Positions 1 to 10,536 of a stretch of 64,000 nt of DNA are shown here, one piece after another. How positions within the stretch are numbered: the stretch's first letter is position 1; each line of letters opens with the position of its first letter. A program made the translations under genes and the position numbers. Location of the stretch: contig JAWHQI010000040.1 of assembly GCA_033032865.1 (NCBI GenBank), positions 11,949,001 to 12,013,000 of the forward strand, read 5' to 3'. The notes below the pieces were generated by a model. It ran no database searches, was not told the DNA's origin, and saw only the letters and a program-made list of their open reading frames with translations. The stretch is from Dactylorhiza incarnata (taxonomy: Eukaryota; Streptophyta; Magnoliopsida; Asparagales; Orchidaceae).

Positions 1-23
1 GGCATCGGCGCCTTGGGCATGCG
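1..23 (+). pseudogene. pol: Left stub of E0 copia pol at the E1 insertion point
   Basis: Codons from base 3 read HRRLGHA, the conserved His/Arg-rich start of the copia GAG-pre-integrase domain. The last five bases, ATGCG (19-23), are one copy of the target-site duplication made when E1 inserted; the other copy is 10537-10541. Too short to say more by itself; the call rests on the frame rejoining at 10537. Confidence 0.85.
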
Positions 24-1332
24 TGATGCATCCTTCGTCGCATCTTAAGTCACACATTTTAATTTTTCAGCATTTATTTTCTATCTTGTATTTTTTTCGC
101 GTAACTGCTTTTATTTGAAATTGTTCGGCTCTTCGGTTTGATCGTCCGATGAGATCTTAAATAAAAAAGTCCGGTAATTTAAGTAGTTAGGACGTAACGG
201 GCAAGCTTAAAAATTATTTAAAATGTATAAATTTAAAAATCAAACTCATGGGAAATATTATGTTTGGAGAGAAATTGATAATTTGGAAAGTTTCCAATGG
301 CTGCCAAAGAGATATTTGGAGAAATAAATACATAATCTCTTTTGGAAACATTTGACAGTTGCTAAAGTGGAAAGACCTTTTGGCAAAATCAAACCCAAAA
401 CTACCGTGGAAAAATTCTTGGAAAATAATAATTTATTGCCTCTATTACATTGAAAAGATCTTTGAAAATAAACAAGATCCAAGCTAATATGGACACTTTT
501 TGGAAAGAAATATTTGGCTGCCTCTACTTAAGCATCCGAGCAGAAGAACAGAAGGACGAACCGGACTAGAAGCAGGGAACGAACATTTTGTTCGTTTCCC
601 TGTATTGCCGGCGAAGCCCTCCAGCTTTTATTCCAGCGCGCAAGTCCAGCCGCAGGCTTCACCGACGGGATTCCCTCCAGGTGTCGCCGCCGCCACTCCG
701 GCTCCGGCGTCAACTCCGACGGAGCATTTCCGCCACTTCGATCCCGCGCCACCGAAAGCTTCCAGCGACCGCTCCCTCCGCCAAGGCATCGTCGACCTCA
801 CTGTCGACTCCGCCCGATTGACGTCGACTTCAACTCCTCTCTTCCGTCAGTCGGTCGTAAGTACCGATCCATTCACCGCTTCTGGCGTCCACTTCGCCGC
901 AAACCATCCTCAGCCTACTGTTGGAGCTCCATTGCGTCGATTGGCTTGAACTGGGTTTATCCCCTGGGTAATCTCATCACCTCATTGCTTCTTTGGTTGG
1001 TCTTAATTTTACGCATCCTAAATAATTAAATTAAGCTTGCCTAAACGTTCAACCACCTTTATTACCGTATTTTCATAAGTGTTGTGTGTAATTGCTTGTG
1101 GATCTACAACTCTGCCTCGGTTCAACTCGCTAGACGTTCGCGAGAGTTTCTATCAAATAACGATTAACGATCTTGTGAAACTCAAACGGTTGAGAGTAAT
1201 TTGCGTGAAAGTTCGATTTGGCCCGCTCGGTCTCTTTTTAAAAAAATTAAAAACATCATATTTTTTTACAGCAAATAAAATATTTTGCTTAAAAGTTATT
1301 TTATTTCAAAACCCTAATTTGAGTCTACATCA
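24..1332 (+). repeat. E1 5' LTR
   Basis: 1309-bp LTR, TG...CA ended, directly followed by the primer-binding site. It shows the uninterrupted LTR at 927-931 (CTCCA), the exact site at which E2 entered the other LTR. The last third is very T- and A-rich with homopolymers. Short open frames on both strands here recur in the 3' LTR at the same offset and are LTR sequence, not genes. Confidence 0.93.
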
Positions 1333-1335
1333 GTT

Positions 1336-1346
1336 TGGTATCAGAG
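1336..1346 (+). other. E1 primer-binding site (initiator-Met tRNA type)
   Basis: TGGTATCAGAG three bases after the LTR end, complementary to the 3' end of plant initiator Met-tRNA, the usual primer for most Ty3 and Ty1 elements. The following bases (AAGG) depart from the full tRNA match. Confidence 0.85.
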
Positions 1347-1603
1347 AAGGTTTGATTCGCTTCTATCGCGAATCAAGCGATCCGATTTTTCAAAAAAAAA
1401 AATATTTAATATAACTTTTTTTAAAGAGAATTTATTTCCCTTTTCATTTCAAAAATTTTTGCTTTCTTTTTAAAAATCAAAATAAATAAAAAGATAGGTA
1501 AAATCTCATTTAAAAAAAAAGAAAAAAAATCCTAATATTTTGTTTCTTTGTTCGAAAATTAAAAATTGTTTTTTTTTTAGAATTTAAAATAAATTTAAAA
1601 AAA

Positions 1604-3944
1604 ATGGATAAGCGTGTCTACCATTTAGAAACTAGTGTTGGGGACTTAGCCAACGAATGAATGAACTAATGAAAGCGGTAGAGACTATCACCACGGGTAT
1701 GGGTAGTGTCACACACGTTATGAATGGGTTGCGTACTTCGGTTAATAATATCGAAGCCACCATACACATAAACGTTGTTTAGATTGGTGTGCCAGGATGG
1801 ACCGCTACTTGGCTTGGAAGCAAATGCCCCGAGCTAGGCAGGTTGAGTACGCCACTATGAGACTTAAAGGTCCCGCGTTAGTTTGGTGGGAACAAATAGA
1901 GCGAACTAGGTTTAATTTAGGCATGCCACCCATCACCACATGGGCAGGATTTAAAGAACAAATTTGAAAACGGTATGTGCCTCCTGATTACATGCAAACC
2001 CTATATCGTAGGTTCCACAATCTAAGACAAGATAAGTCGGCAGTAGACGAGTATACGAACGAGTTCCTAGTACTCCAGTCTCGCCTCAATCTCCGAGAGG
2101 ACGATGACATGGTTGTCTCTAGATATCTGAACGGATTACGATATTCTATTAGAGATCAACTGGAGTTATTTGACTATAAGGACTTAGGGGAGATATCGAG
2201 TCGAGCACGGAGGGTGGAGTCCTCACAGAAGCGGACATCCGGAGTTAGGTCTACTGATAGACCCACGTCGAGCGTCACCATTGCACCCACTACTAGGGCC
2301 TTGGATTCCCATCACCCTCCCATCACTATTGGGGCCCCCACCCCACTCACTAATCCCTCCAGGGGTAAAGAGATTATTGGGACTAAGCCCAACACTGGAG
2401 TATTCCGATGCTTCAAGTGCATGGAGCCGGGACACAAATCATATGAGTGCCCGCGACGTCACTTTGTCGCTATTATCGATTCTATGGATGGACGTGAGCC
2501 TGAGTATGGAGTTTACGTTAATGAGTCTCACCCTGAGTCTGAGCCTGAGCACGAGTCAGAGGATGTCGTAGAAGTGGAAGGCGAACACGCCGAACACTTA
2601 GTCTGCGTCTTACGTTATAGTCTGATCACCCCTAGTGAGTCTACTGAGGATGCTCGTCAGAGACACGACATTTTTCGCACTACCGCACGTATACAAGGGC
2701 AGTATTGCTCAATTATCATTGATAGTGGTAGTATGGAGAACTTAGTCTCTCAACGTATGGTAGACACGTTAAGACTTGAGACGCATCCGTTAGAACAACC
2801 CTACAACTTATCTGGGGTCAATAGTCATTTGCCTATGCCCGTTACCCACTATTGCCTAGTAGAGTTTTCTATAAGGAACACGTATTCAGATAGCGTGTTA
2901 TGTCATGTCGCCACCATGGATGTCTGTCACATCCTATTAGGGAGATCTTGGCAGTACAACCGACATGTCACACACGACGGCACGAGAAACTCTCACTCAT
3001 TCGAGTACAACGGACACAAGATTGTTCTTCTTCCCCAGAAGAATTATCTTATCCCAAGGGCACACGAGAGGACCTCTACGACCTCACTTCTCGATAACTC
3101 CACCACACTACTGCTTACCGCGCTACCCTCACATTTGTCTAGTCCCGTCGTGCCACCTGTTATCTCTCAGTCTTTTGATACTATAACTAAAGACCCCTCA
3201 CTCCGTACACCTCACTCTATCGATTTCATATTTAGAGACTGCACTTTTTTTTCACCTCACTATTATTTGGTTAAAGATAGATTATATCAATATACTGAGA
3301 ATTTAATTTCGTATTTTTGGAACACATGGGGACGAAAAGTAACCAAACTCGAGCTTAGTAGCGTTTATCTCCCTCTGATCGTTGGGCAGACCAAAGTCGT
3401 TAATAGGGGTTTGAGGAATTTTCTTAGGCGTTTAAGCGGGGAGAATCTAAAGCAATGGGACTTTGTACCTCCACAGGCAAATTTCACTTGTAATAATTCG
3501 ATAATCCACTCTCTTCATGTATCTCCTTTCGAGATTTTCTATGCGTTGTCCCGCCTACCTGACCGCCATCATCTTTCATTCTATGAACGTATTTCCTTTG
3601 ATGTGCAAGCTCATATTAATTATTTTAAAGAACTGCATAAAATTACTGCTAATATTTTGCGAGCAACCTTTGAACATTACAAACTTACGGTCGGTCGTTA
3701 TCGCCATGAGTTGTACTTTTCAAAGGGAGGTCTGGTGATTGTTTATTGCAGGAGGTTGGGTCTAGTTCATGTTCAACAGTGCATGGGGCCACCAGTTGAG
3801 CCACCCGTCGAGACTCTAGATATTCCACCCGATCTAGCACCAGCGACGATATCGGATCTCTACTTTGCCAGTTTTTGCGAAGTCTCGTCGGGGTCGAGCT
3901 CTTTCAACCCCGGGAGAATTGATGCATCCTTCGTCGCATCTTAA
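1604..3944 (+). pseudogene. gag-pol: E1 gag-protease-partial integrase, RT deleted
   Basis: An ATG at 1604 starts a gag-like leader (MDKRVYHLE) that is soon frameshifted. From about 1790 a capsid-type gag is readable (RMDRYLAWKQ, WWEQIERTR). A TGA at 1965-1967 interrupts it where Trp is likely (QI-stop-KRY). From 1977 a 655-codon frame is open: gag, zinc knuckle C-x2-C-x4-H-x4-C (CFKCMEPGHKSYEC, about 2409-2450), retropepsin with DSG (IIIDSGSMENL, about 2720) and the C-terminal HILLGRSW motif. After about 3060 there is no RT or RNase H. At about 3310-3700 the distal integrase core and C-terminal domain appear, with the catalytic Glu replaced by Lys (QTKVVNR). The frame ends just inside the 3' LTR. 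Virus-like particle and protease functions could persist in relatives; this copy lacks pol enzymes. Confidence 0.85.
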
Positions 3945-4827
3945 GTCACACATTTTACTTTTTCAGCATTTATTTTCAATCTTGTATTTTTTTCGCGTAA
4001 CTGCTTTTATTTGAAATTGTTCGGCTCTTCGGTTTGACCGTCCGATGAGATCATAAATAAAAAGGTCCGGTAATTTAAGTAGTTAGGACGTAACGGGCAA
4101 GCTTAAAAATTATTTAAAATGTATAAATTTAAAATTCAAACTCATGGGAAATATTATGTTTGGAGAGAAATTGATAATTTGGAAAGTTTCCAATGGCTGC
4201 CAAAGAGATATTTGGAGAAATAAATACATAATCTCTTTTGGAAACATTTGACAGTTGCTAAAGTGGAAAGACCTTTTGGCAAAATCAAACCCAAAACTAC
4301 CGTTGAAAAATTCTTGGAAAATAATAATTTGTTGCCTCTATTACATTGAAAAGATCTTTGGAAATAAACAAGATCCAAGCTAATATGGACACTTTTTGGA
4401 AAGAAATATTTGGCTGCCTCTACTTAAGCATCCGAGCAGAAGAACAGAAGGACGAACCAGACTAGAAGCAGGGAACGAACATTTTGTTCGTTTCCCTGTA
4501 TTGCCGGCGAAGCCCTCCAGCTTTTATTCCAGCGCGCAAGTCCAGCCGCAGGCTTCACCGACGGGATTCCCTCCAGGTGTCGCCGCCGCCACTCCGGCTT
4601 CGGCGTCAACTCCGACGGAGCATTTCCGCCACTTCGATCCCGCGCCACCGAAAGCTTCCAGCGACCGCTCCCTCCGCCAAGGCATCGTCGACCTCACTGT
4701 CGACTCCGCCCGATTGACGTCGACTTCAACTCCTCTCTTCCGTCAGTCGGTCGTAAGTACCGATCCATTCACCGCTTCTGGCGTCCACTTCGCCGCAAAC
4801 CATCCTCAGCCTACTGTTGGAGCTCCA
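3920..4827 (+). repeat. E1 3' LTR, left part
   Basis: Matches 24-931 of the 5' LTR with few substitutions and is preceded by a short purine-rich stretch (GGGAGAA, 3912-3918) that could serve as polypurine tract. It stops at 4827, where E2 begins; its last five bases, CTCCA, are the E2 target duplication. The remainder is 10133-10536. Confidence 0.93.
4823..4827. other. E2 target-site duplication, left copy
   Basis: CTCCA, repeated at 10128-10132 immediately after the E2 3' LTR. The uninterrupted site is visible in the E1 5' LTR at 927-931, so E2 inserted into an already complete E1. Confidence 0.95.
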
Positions 4828-5363
4828 TGTTATGTCACTTGCCGCACGGGACCCCCTCTGGGGCCGCACGTACCAGCGACGCCAGCAGCACGCCGCCGCG
4901 GAATGAAGTTATCCGTTAAATATTTCTGTCCGTTTTATTTCAGCACTTTTATTTTGATGAACCCATATGTTTAAGCCCAAATGGGGGGCCCAACTAGGAA
5001 CCGCATATATGCTTGTGGCTTTGATGTTTTATGCATGCAGAAATTAAACCCTCTTTATCTCTCTCTCTCTCTCTACCTTCCATGTCTCTCTCTCTCTACC
5101 GGGAGTCTGTCCCCCGGGCTGCGCCCTAGCAGCGGAAGAACCGCGCGACCCGCAGGTAAAGCCCGGCGATTCCTCTTCCGCCAACCCCGCTCCTCCCTCT
5201 CGCCGCAGTTCCTCTCCTCCGCGCCCTCTAGCTCACTGCCGAGCTTCCTCTTCCGATACTCCAACCATAGCCCCGTCCGGATCTAGGAAGGGTTCGGCCA
5301 ATCCGTGGTGGGATCGCTCCTTCTCACGACCGGTCACCCGATCTCAGTCCCGGGCACACATCA
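4828..5363 (+). repeat. E2 5' LTR
   Basis: 536 bp, starts TGTTATGTC, ends CACATCA, and contains a CT microsatellite (about 5061-5100) that is shorter in the 3' copy. Because the polyprotein gene runs into the 3' LTR, this LTR starts with a copy of the polyprotein tail. Confidence 0.95.
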
Positions 5364-5366
5364 ACT

Positions 5367-5378
5367 TGGTATCAGAGC
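5367..5378 (+). other. E2 primer-binding site (initiator-Met tRNA type)
   Basis: TGGTATCAGAGC, perfect for the first 12 positions of the plant initiator Met-tRNA complement, three bases after the LTR. Confidence 0.93.
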
Positions 5379-5518
5379 CAAACGCCGGTGTCTCCTTCTC
5401 CGGCTCGTACCGCGACGCCCTAGCCCCGCCTCGCCGTTCAACGCCGCTGCCGCCTCCGCCTACATCGCACGCCGGTATCTTGCCTTTGTCGGTTCCGGTT
5501 CCCCTTTCGCCGTCTACG

Positions 5519-7126
5519 ATGGGCGACGGAGATCCCTCGCTCACCCAAGTTATGGAGCTCTTCCAAGCCATGCTCGCCACTCAAAACGAGAAAATGGAGG
5601 CACTCAACGCCCGTTTGGACACCCTCCAGGGCACGCCCGCCCCCTTGCCAACGGCGCACGCCGCCTCTCCATCCGCCAGCCGGGTCGATTCGGCTCCACC
5701 ATACCCGGACAGTCCACATTTTCCCCGCTCCCCACTCCATCCGCATGGATTTCCCGATCTATGAAGGTCGCGAAGATCCCCTACCATGGCTCATCCGCTG
5801 CGACATCTTCTTCAACAACCAAAGGACCGCCGATGATGAACGCGTGGGCATCGCGTCCTTCCATTTGTTGGGTCCAGCACAGCTATGGTTCACTCAGTTT
5901 CGACGGGAACACCCTATGTGCTCTTGGGAGGAATTTCGGAGGGCTTGCACATTACGATTCGGACTGGCAATGGCCGGTAATCCCTTGGGCGATCTTGTCG
6001 CTCTCAAACATTCAGGCTCCATCGACACTTACGTGGAGAACTTTCAGATGTTGCTGTCGCGCGCGATTTCCGTTTTGCCATCGCAACAGGTCCCACTTTT
6101 TACGGCAGGCCTCCCGGAATGCCTTCGCTGGGACGTGGAGTTCCAAAAGCCGCAGAACCTCACTACCGCCATGTGCCTGGCTAGAGCATGCGAGCGTCGC
6201 CTTTTGCTAGACCGGCCCCCTCCCTTCCGCCCCGATCACACGGGCCCTCGGCCGCCTCGCGGATTGCCTGAACCCCGAGCCGCCGGCGGGGAAGCATCAC
6301 CACGGCCAACTTTTCGTCGGCGTCTATCCCGACCGGAGATGGCAGCTCGCCGCGAGAAAGGATTATGTTTCAACTGTGACGACCCCTACACCCCGAGCCA
6401 TCGGTGTAAGCGGCTTTTCTGGCTCGAAGTGGATGATCCTTCTGATCAGGACGATGACGGACATGGGGACTTGGGCACTCCGCAGCTGTCCCTTCACGCG
6501 ATGGCAGGACCCCAGGAAGGGTGCACTATTCAGCTATATGTCTACGTGAGGGACACGCCACTGCTCGCCTTGATGGACACGGGCAGCACCCACAGCTTCA
6601 TACGCCAAGACCGGGCGCAGGCCTTGCGCCTCCCCTATGCCTCCCGCAGTCATGTTCAGGTGGCTGTGGCTAACGGCCAACAGATGCCCTGTCCGGGCGT
6701 GTGCCGGCAGGTGGCCTTTTCGGTGGAAGGCTATCCCTCTCAGACAGGCCTTTTCGTCATCGATCTCCGTGGCTTTGAACTGGTCTTGGGTGTTCGATGG
6801 TTGCGCACCTTAGGGCCCCTCACGTGGGACTTCGATCGCCTCACGCTCTCATGGCACCAGGGTTCCCGCTTGATACAGTGGCACGGCCAGGACCCACGAC
6901 AGTCTCCCTCCTCCTTCTTGGTACATACAGAGCCGCTCCTTCCCGCTACGGCAGCGGACACTCATCCCCCGGATCTGGGGGTCTTCTCCAGCACTTTCCA
7001 GGCATCTTCTCCCACCGAGCGGGCCTTCCCCCCCGCCGCCTCCAGGATCATCGGATTTGTCTCCTTCCGGGGACGGCCCCGGTCGTCGTCCGCCCGTACC
7101 GCTACCCGTTCCACCAAAAGGATTAG
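5519..7126 (+). pseudogene. gag: E2 gag-protease, frameshifted
   Basis: The ATG at 5519 begins a gag leader with a coiled-coil-like stretch (LFQAMLATQNEKMEALNARL) and a Pro/Ser-rich linker. A frameshift lies near 5740; from 5745 the capsid domain is open in another frame (MDFPIYEGREDPLPWL, LLGPAQLWF). Zinc knuckle CFNCDDPYTPSHRC at about 6369-6410. Protease follows with active site DTGSTHSF (about 6572-6600) and the distal LVLGVRWL motif (about 6783), so its catalytic residues look intact. The protease-RT linker shifts frame again at about 6960-7000 and meets a TAG at 7124-7126 inside the conserved PYRYP-x-K motif region. Particle formation and polyprotein cleavage are the family roles. Confidence 0.9.
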
Positions 7127-9674
7127 ATCGAACGACAGTGCGATCTTCTCCTCCAGCAGGGTCTCATCCGGCGTAGTGTATCGCCATTCTCATCACCGGT
7201 CTTGCTCGTGCAGAAGAAAGACTCTTCCTGGCGCATGTGCGTGGATTACCGGGCTTTGAACGCACAAACGGTCAAGGATAAATTCCCCATTCCCGTGGTA
7301 GAGGAGCTCCTCGACGAGCTGCATGGAGCACGCTACTTCTCCAAATTGGACTTATCCTCCGGGTACCATCAGGTCCGTATGGCGGCGGGCGATGTCGAGA
7401 AGACGGCCTTCCGTACCCACCACGGCCATTTCGAGTTCTTGGTCATGCCGTTCGGGCTGACGAACGCCCCCTCCACCTTTCAAGCAATCATGAATGAGGT
7501 ATTCCATCCCCTCCTCCGCAAGTACGTTCCTGTTTTCTTTGACGACATTCTCGTGTATAGCAAGTCTTGGGGGGAGCACCTGCACCACCTTCGCACGGTC
7601 GAAGTGCTCCTTCGGGCAAACTTCGGTCACTTACTTGGGGCATGTCATCCATAAAGAGGGCGTCTCGGCGGACCCAGACAAAATCCAAGGAGTGGCATCA
7701 TGGCCATTGTCGCAGTCTCCTACTGCATTACGGGGCTTTCTTTGCCTCACGGGGTACTACCGCCGCTTCATCCGGGACTACGGCACTATTGCGGCCCCCT
7801 TGGTGAACCTCCTCCGGAAGGACGCTTTCCTTTGGACAGACACCGCCACCGCCGCCTTCCATGCCTTGCAAAGGGCCCTGCTATCCGCGCCCGTCCTCAG
7901 CTTGCCGGATTTCTCACTATCATTCCTAGTTGAATGCGACGCCTCGGGCCACGGCTACGGCGCCGTGCTACAGCAGGCCGGCCACCCCGTCGCCTACTTC
8001 AGCCGCCCCACCGCCCTCCATCACCGGAAGTTGCCGGCCTACGAACAAGAACTGATTGGGCTTGCGAAAGCGGTCCAACATTGGCGCCCTTATCTATGGG
8101 GCCGGCCCTTTGTCATCCGGACGGATCATTTTAGTCTCAAATACTTATTGGAGCAACGACTATCGACCGTCCCGCAACAAAGATGGGTAAGCAAGTTACT
8201 GGGCTTTGATTTCCAGGTGGAATACCGGGCGGGGACGCTTAATCGTGCCGCGGACACTCTCTCTCGCCGAGCCACGACGCCGGAGACCTCCCTCATGGCC
8301 ATCTCCTACCCGACTGCGGACATCCTCGCCTCCATCCGTCAGGAGATACTCGCCTCGCCTAGCTTGTCGGAACTTCTCTGCCGGGCGGAATCCGGCATCG
8401 TTGAGCACCCGTGGATAGCCCGCCACGGCCTCATCCTCTATCGGGACCGGGTCTATTTGGACACGGCCTCCCCACTCATTCCCAGGATATTGGAGGACGT
8501 CCACGCCCGCAGCCACGAAGGGGTTCACCGTACTCTTCAACGGGTGCGGTTGGAATTTTTTTGGAAAGGCATGCGCAAGGCCGTGCACAAGTTCATTGCG
8601 GAGTGTGCCGTGTGCCAACTCAACAAGACGGACCACCTTCTACCGGCCGGTCTCCTGCAGCCATTACCCGTGACGACACAAATTTGGGCGGATTTGTCCA
8701 TGGACTTCGTCAAAGGGCTGCCCACCGTGCGTGGCAAATCCGTATTGATGGTGGTGGTCGACCGTTTTTCCAAGGGAGCACACTTCATCGCTTTGTTTCG
8801 GTCGCTCCTCGCCGACAAGGTGGCCCGGATATTCTTCCAGGAAATCTTTCGTCTGCACGGCATGCCGGAGACCCTTGTCTCGGACCGCGATAAGGTTTTC
8901 ACTAGCAATTTTTGGAAGGAGCTATTCGAGCTCAGTGGCACCAAGCTCGCCTTCTCTTCGGCCTATCATCCTCAGTCCGACGGCCAAACTGAGGTGGTGA
9001 ACCGCACCCTAGAGATGTATTTACGGTGCATCACGGGCGACCGACCTCGCGATTGGACGAGTTGGCTTCCATGGGTCGAATACAGTTACAACACCGCATA
9101 CCACACAGCTTTGAAGACGACACCGTTCCGGCTCATCTATGGCCGGGAACCCCCACGCCTCCTCTCCTATACGGGGGGCTCCGCTCTCTTGTCGACCGTG
9201 GACCGCGAGTTGGAGGATCGTGACGTCTTCCTACAGGCCGCCCGCCAGCGCTTACTCCAGGCCCAACAGCGCATGGAAGTGGAATACAACCGGGGCCACC
9301 GCGAACTCATCTTTGACATTGGGGATTGGGTTTGGGTGAAACACCGTCCCTTTCGCCAACTTACCGCTTCCCGCCCCGCGTCCAACAAGTTGGGCCCTAA
9401 GTTTTTTGGGCCTTTTCCGATCACCGCCCGCATCGGCACTGTGGCGTACCGCCTTGATCTACCGCCGGATGCCCGCATTCACGACGTGTTTCATGTGTCC
9501 CAACTCAAGCCATTTGTGGGCCCTCCGCCAACAGCTCCCCTGGTCGAAATTCCACTCCAGCTTGAGGACAAGCTGTCTTCCGACGGGGAAGGTGATGTTA
9601 TGTCACTTGCCGCACGGGACCCCCTCTGGGGCCGCACGTATCAGCGACGCCAGCAGCACGCCGCCGCGGAATGA
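7127..9674 (+). pseudogene. pol: E2 reverse transcriptase, RNase H and integrase
   Basis: Continues after the TAG in the same frame: RT fingers ([20 protein letters not shown], 7202-7260), palm with VFFDDILVY (about 7530-7560). At about 7595-7610 some 35-40 bp seem deleted, shifting frame between palm and thumb. From there one frame runs to 9674: YLGHVIH, RNase H (VECDASGHGYGAV, RTDHFSLKYL, ADTLSRR), integrase zinc finger (H and H near 8500-8530, CAVC at about 8605), core D (LSMDFVKGLP), D (SDRDKVF), E (QTEVVNRTLE), and the GPF module (KLGPKFFGPFP). The normal chromodomain is absent, yet the usual tail after it (QLEDKL, GEGDVM, YQRR) is present from about 9558. The frame ends 79 bases inside the 3' LTR. 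Confidence 0.92.
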
Positions 9675-10127
9675 AGTTATCCGTTAAATATTTCTGTCCG
9701 TTTTATTTCAGCACTTTTATTTTGATGAACCCATATGTTTAAGCCCAAATGGGGGGCCCAACTAGGAACCGCATATATGCTTGTGGCTTTGATGCTTTAT
9801 GCATGCAGAAATTAAACCCTCTTTATCTCTCTCTCTCTACCTTCCCTGTCTCTCTCTCTCTACCGGGAGTCTGTCCCCCGAGCTGCGCCCTAGCAGCGGA
9901 AGAACCGCGCGACCCGCAGGTAACGCCCGGCGATTCCTCTTCCGCCAACCCCGCTCCTCCCTCTCGACGCAGTTCCTCTCCTCCGCGCCCTCTAGCTCGC
10001 TGCCGAGCTTCCTCTTCCGATACTCCAACCATAGCCCCGTCCGGATCTAGGAAGGGTTCGGCCAATCCGTGGTGGGATCGCTCCTTCTCACGACCGGTCA
10101 CCCGATCTCAGTCCCGGGCACACATCA
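9596..10127 (+). repeat. E2 3' LTR
   Basis: 532 bp, preceded by the purine-rich stretch CGACGGGGAAGG (9581-9592), the likely polypurine tract. Ends CACATCA at 10127, followed by the CTCCA duplication. Confidence 0.95.
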
Positions 10128-10132
10128 CTCCA

Positions 10133-10536
10133 TTGCGTCGATTAGGCTTGAACTGGGTTTATCCCCTAGGTAATCTCATCACCTCATTGCTTCTTTGGTT
10201 GGTCTTAATTTTATGCATCCTAAATAATTAAATTAAGCTTGCCTAAACGTTCAACCACCTTTATTACCGTATTTTCATAAGTGTTGTGTGTAATTGCTTG
10301 TGGATCTACAACTCTCGTCTCAGTTCAACTCGCTAGACGTTCGCGAGAGTTTCTATCAAATAACGATTAACGATCTTGTGAACCTCAAATGGTTGAGAGT
10401 AATTTGCGTGAAAGTTCGATTTGGCCCGCTCGGTCTCTTTTTAAAAAAAATTAAAAACATCATATTTTTTAACAGCAAATAAAATATTTTGCTTAAAAGT
10501 TATTTTATTTCAAAACCCTAATTTGAGTCTACATCA
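10133..10536 (+). repeat. E1 3' LTR, right part
   Basis: Continuation of the E1 3' LTR after the E2 insertion, matching 932-1332. Ends ACATCA at 10536; the ATGCG duplication and E0 coding sequence follow directly. Confidence 0.95.

Larger units (their letters stand above)
4828..10127 (+). mobile_element. E2: Ty3/gypsy chromovirus-type element, complete but dead
   Basis: Innermost element of the first nest, 5.3 kb, bounded by LTRs of 536 and 532 bp (TGTTATG...CACATCA) and CTCCA duplications. It carries gag, protease, RT, RNase H and integrase in Ty3 order and is clearly more GC-rich than its surroundings. Single frameshifts, one stop and a small RT deletion kill it. About eight LTR mismatches by eye plus a CT-repeat length change. 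The zinc-knuckle spacing (CFNCDDPYTPSHRC) and the polyprotein tail are those of plant chromoviruses, but the chromodomain itself is missing. Reina-like or Tekay-like affiliation is a guess. Confidence 0.95.
24..10536 (+). mobile_element. E1: Ty3/gypsy deletion derivative with an E2 insertion in its 3' LTR
   Basis: Two direct LTRs (24-1332, and 3920-4827 continued at 10133-10536) begin TGATGC and end ACATCA. They flank an initiator-Met-tRNA primer site and a gag-protease reading frame. The target duplication is ATGCG at 19-23 and 10537-10541. Without E2 the element would be about 5.2 kb. Reverse transcriptase and RNase H are absent, and only the C-terminal part of integrase remains, so the copy cannot have moved by its own enzymes. 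Roughly 20 mismatches between LTRs by eye (about 1.5 percent) suggest a fairly recent insertion. The gag type resembles that of E4, so E1 may be a relative of that group; lineage is inference. Confidence 0.93.

Noticed and set aside
258..482. 74-codon minus-strand frame repeated at 4154-4378
   Set aside because: Both are the same position of the two E1 LTRs; duplication reflects the LTR pair, not a conserved gene.
5305..6210. 301-codon plus-strand frame overlapping E2 gag
   Set aside because: A GC-rich shadow of gag in another frame; the gag motifs (zinc knuckle, capsid) are in the other frames.
8196..8636. Minus-strand frames antisense to E2 pol as antisense genes
   Set aside because: Shadow frames of GC-rich coding sequence; the sense frame carries all conserved motifs.
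9558..9674. E2 stop inside the 3' LTR as a lesion
   Set aside because: Polyprotein genes that end within the 3' LTR occur in plant Ty3 elements and the tail motif is conserved.
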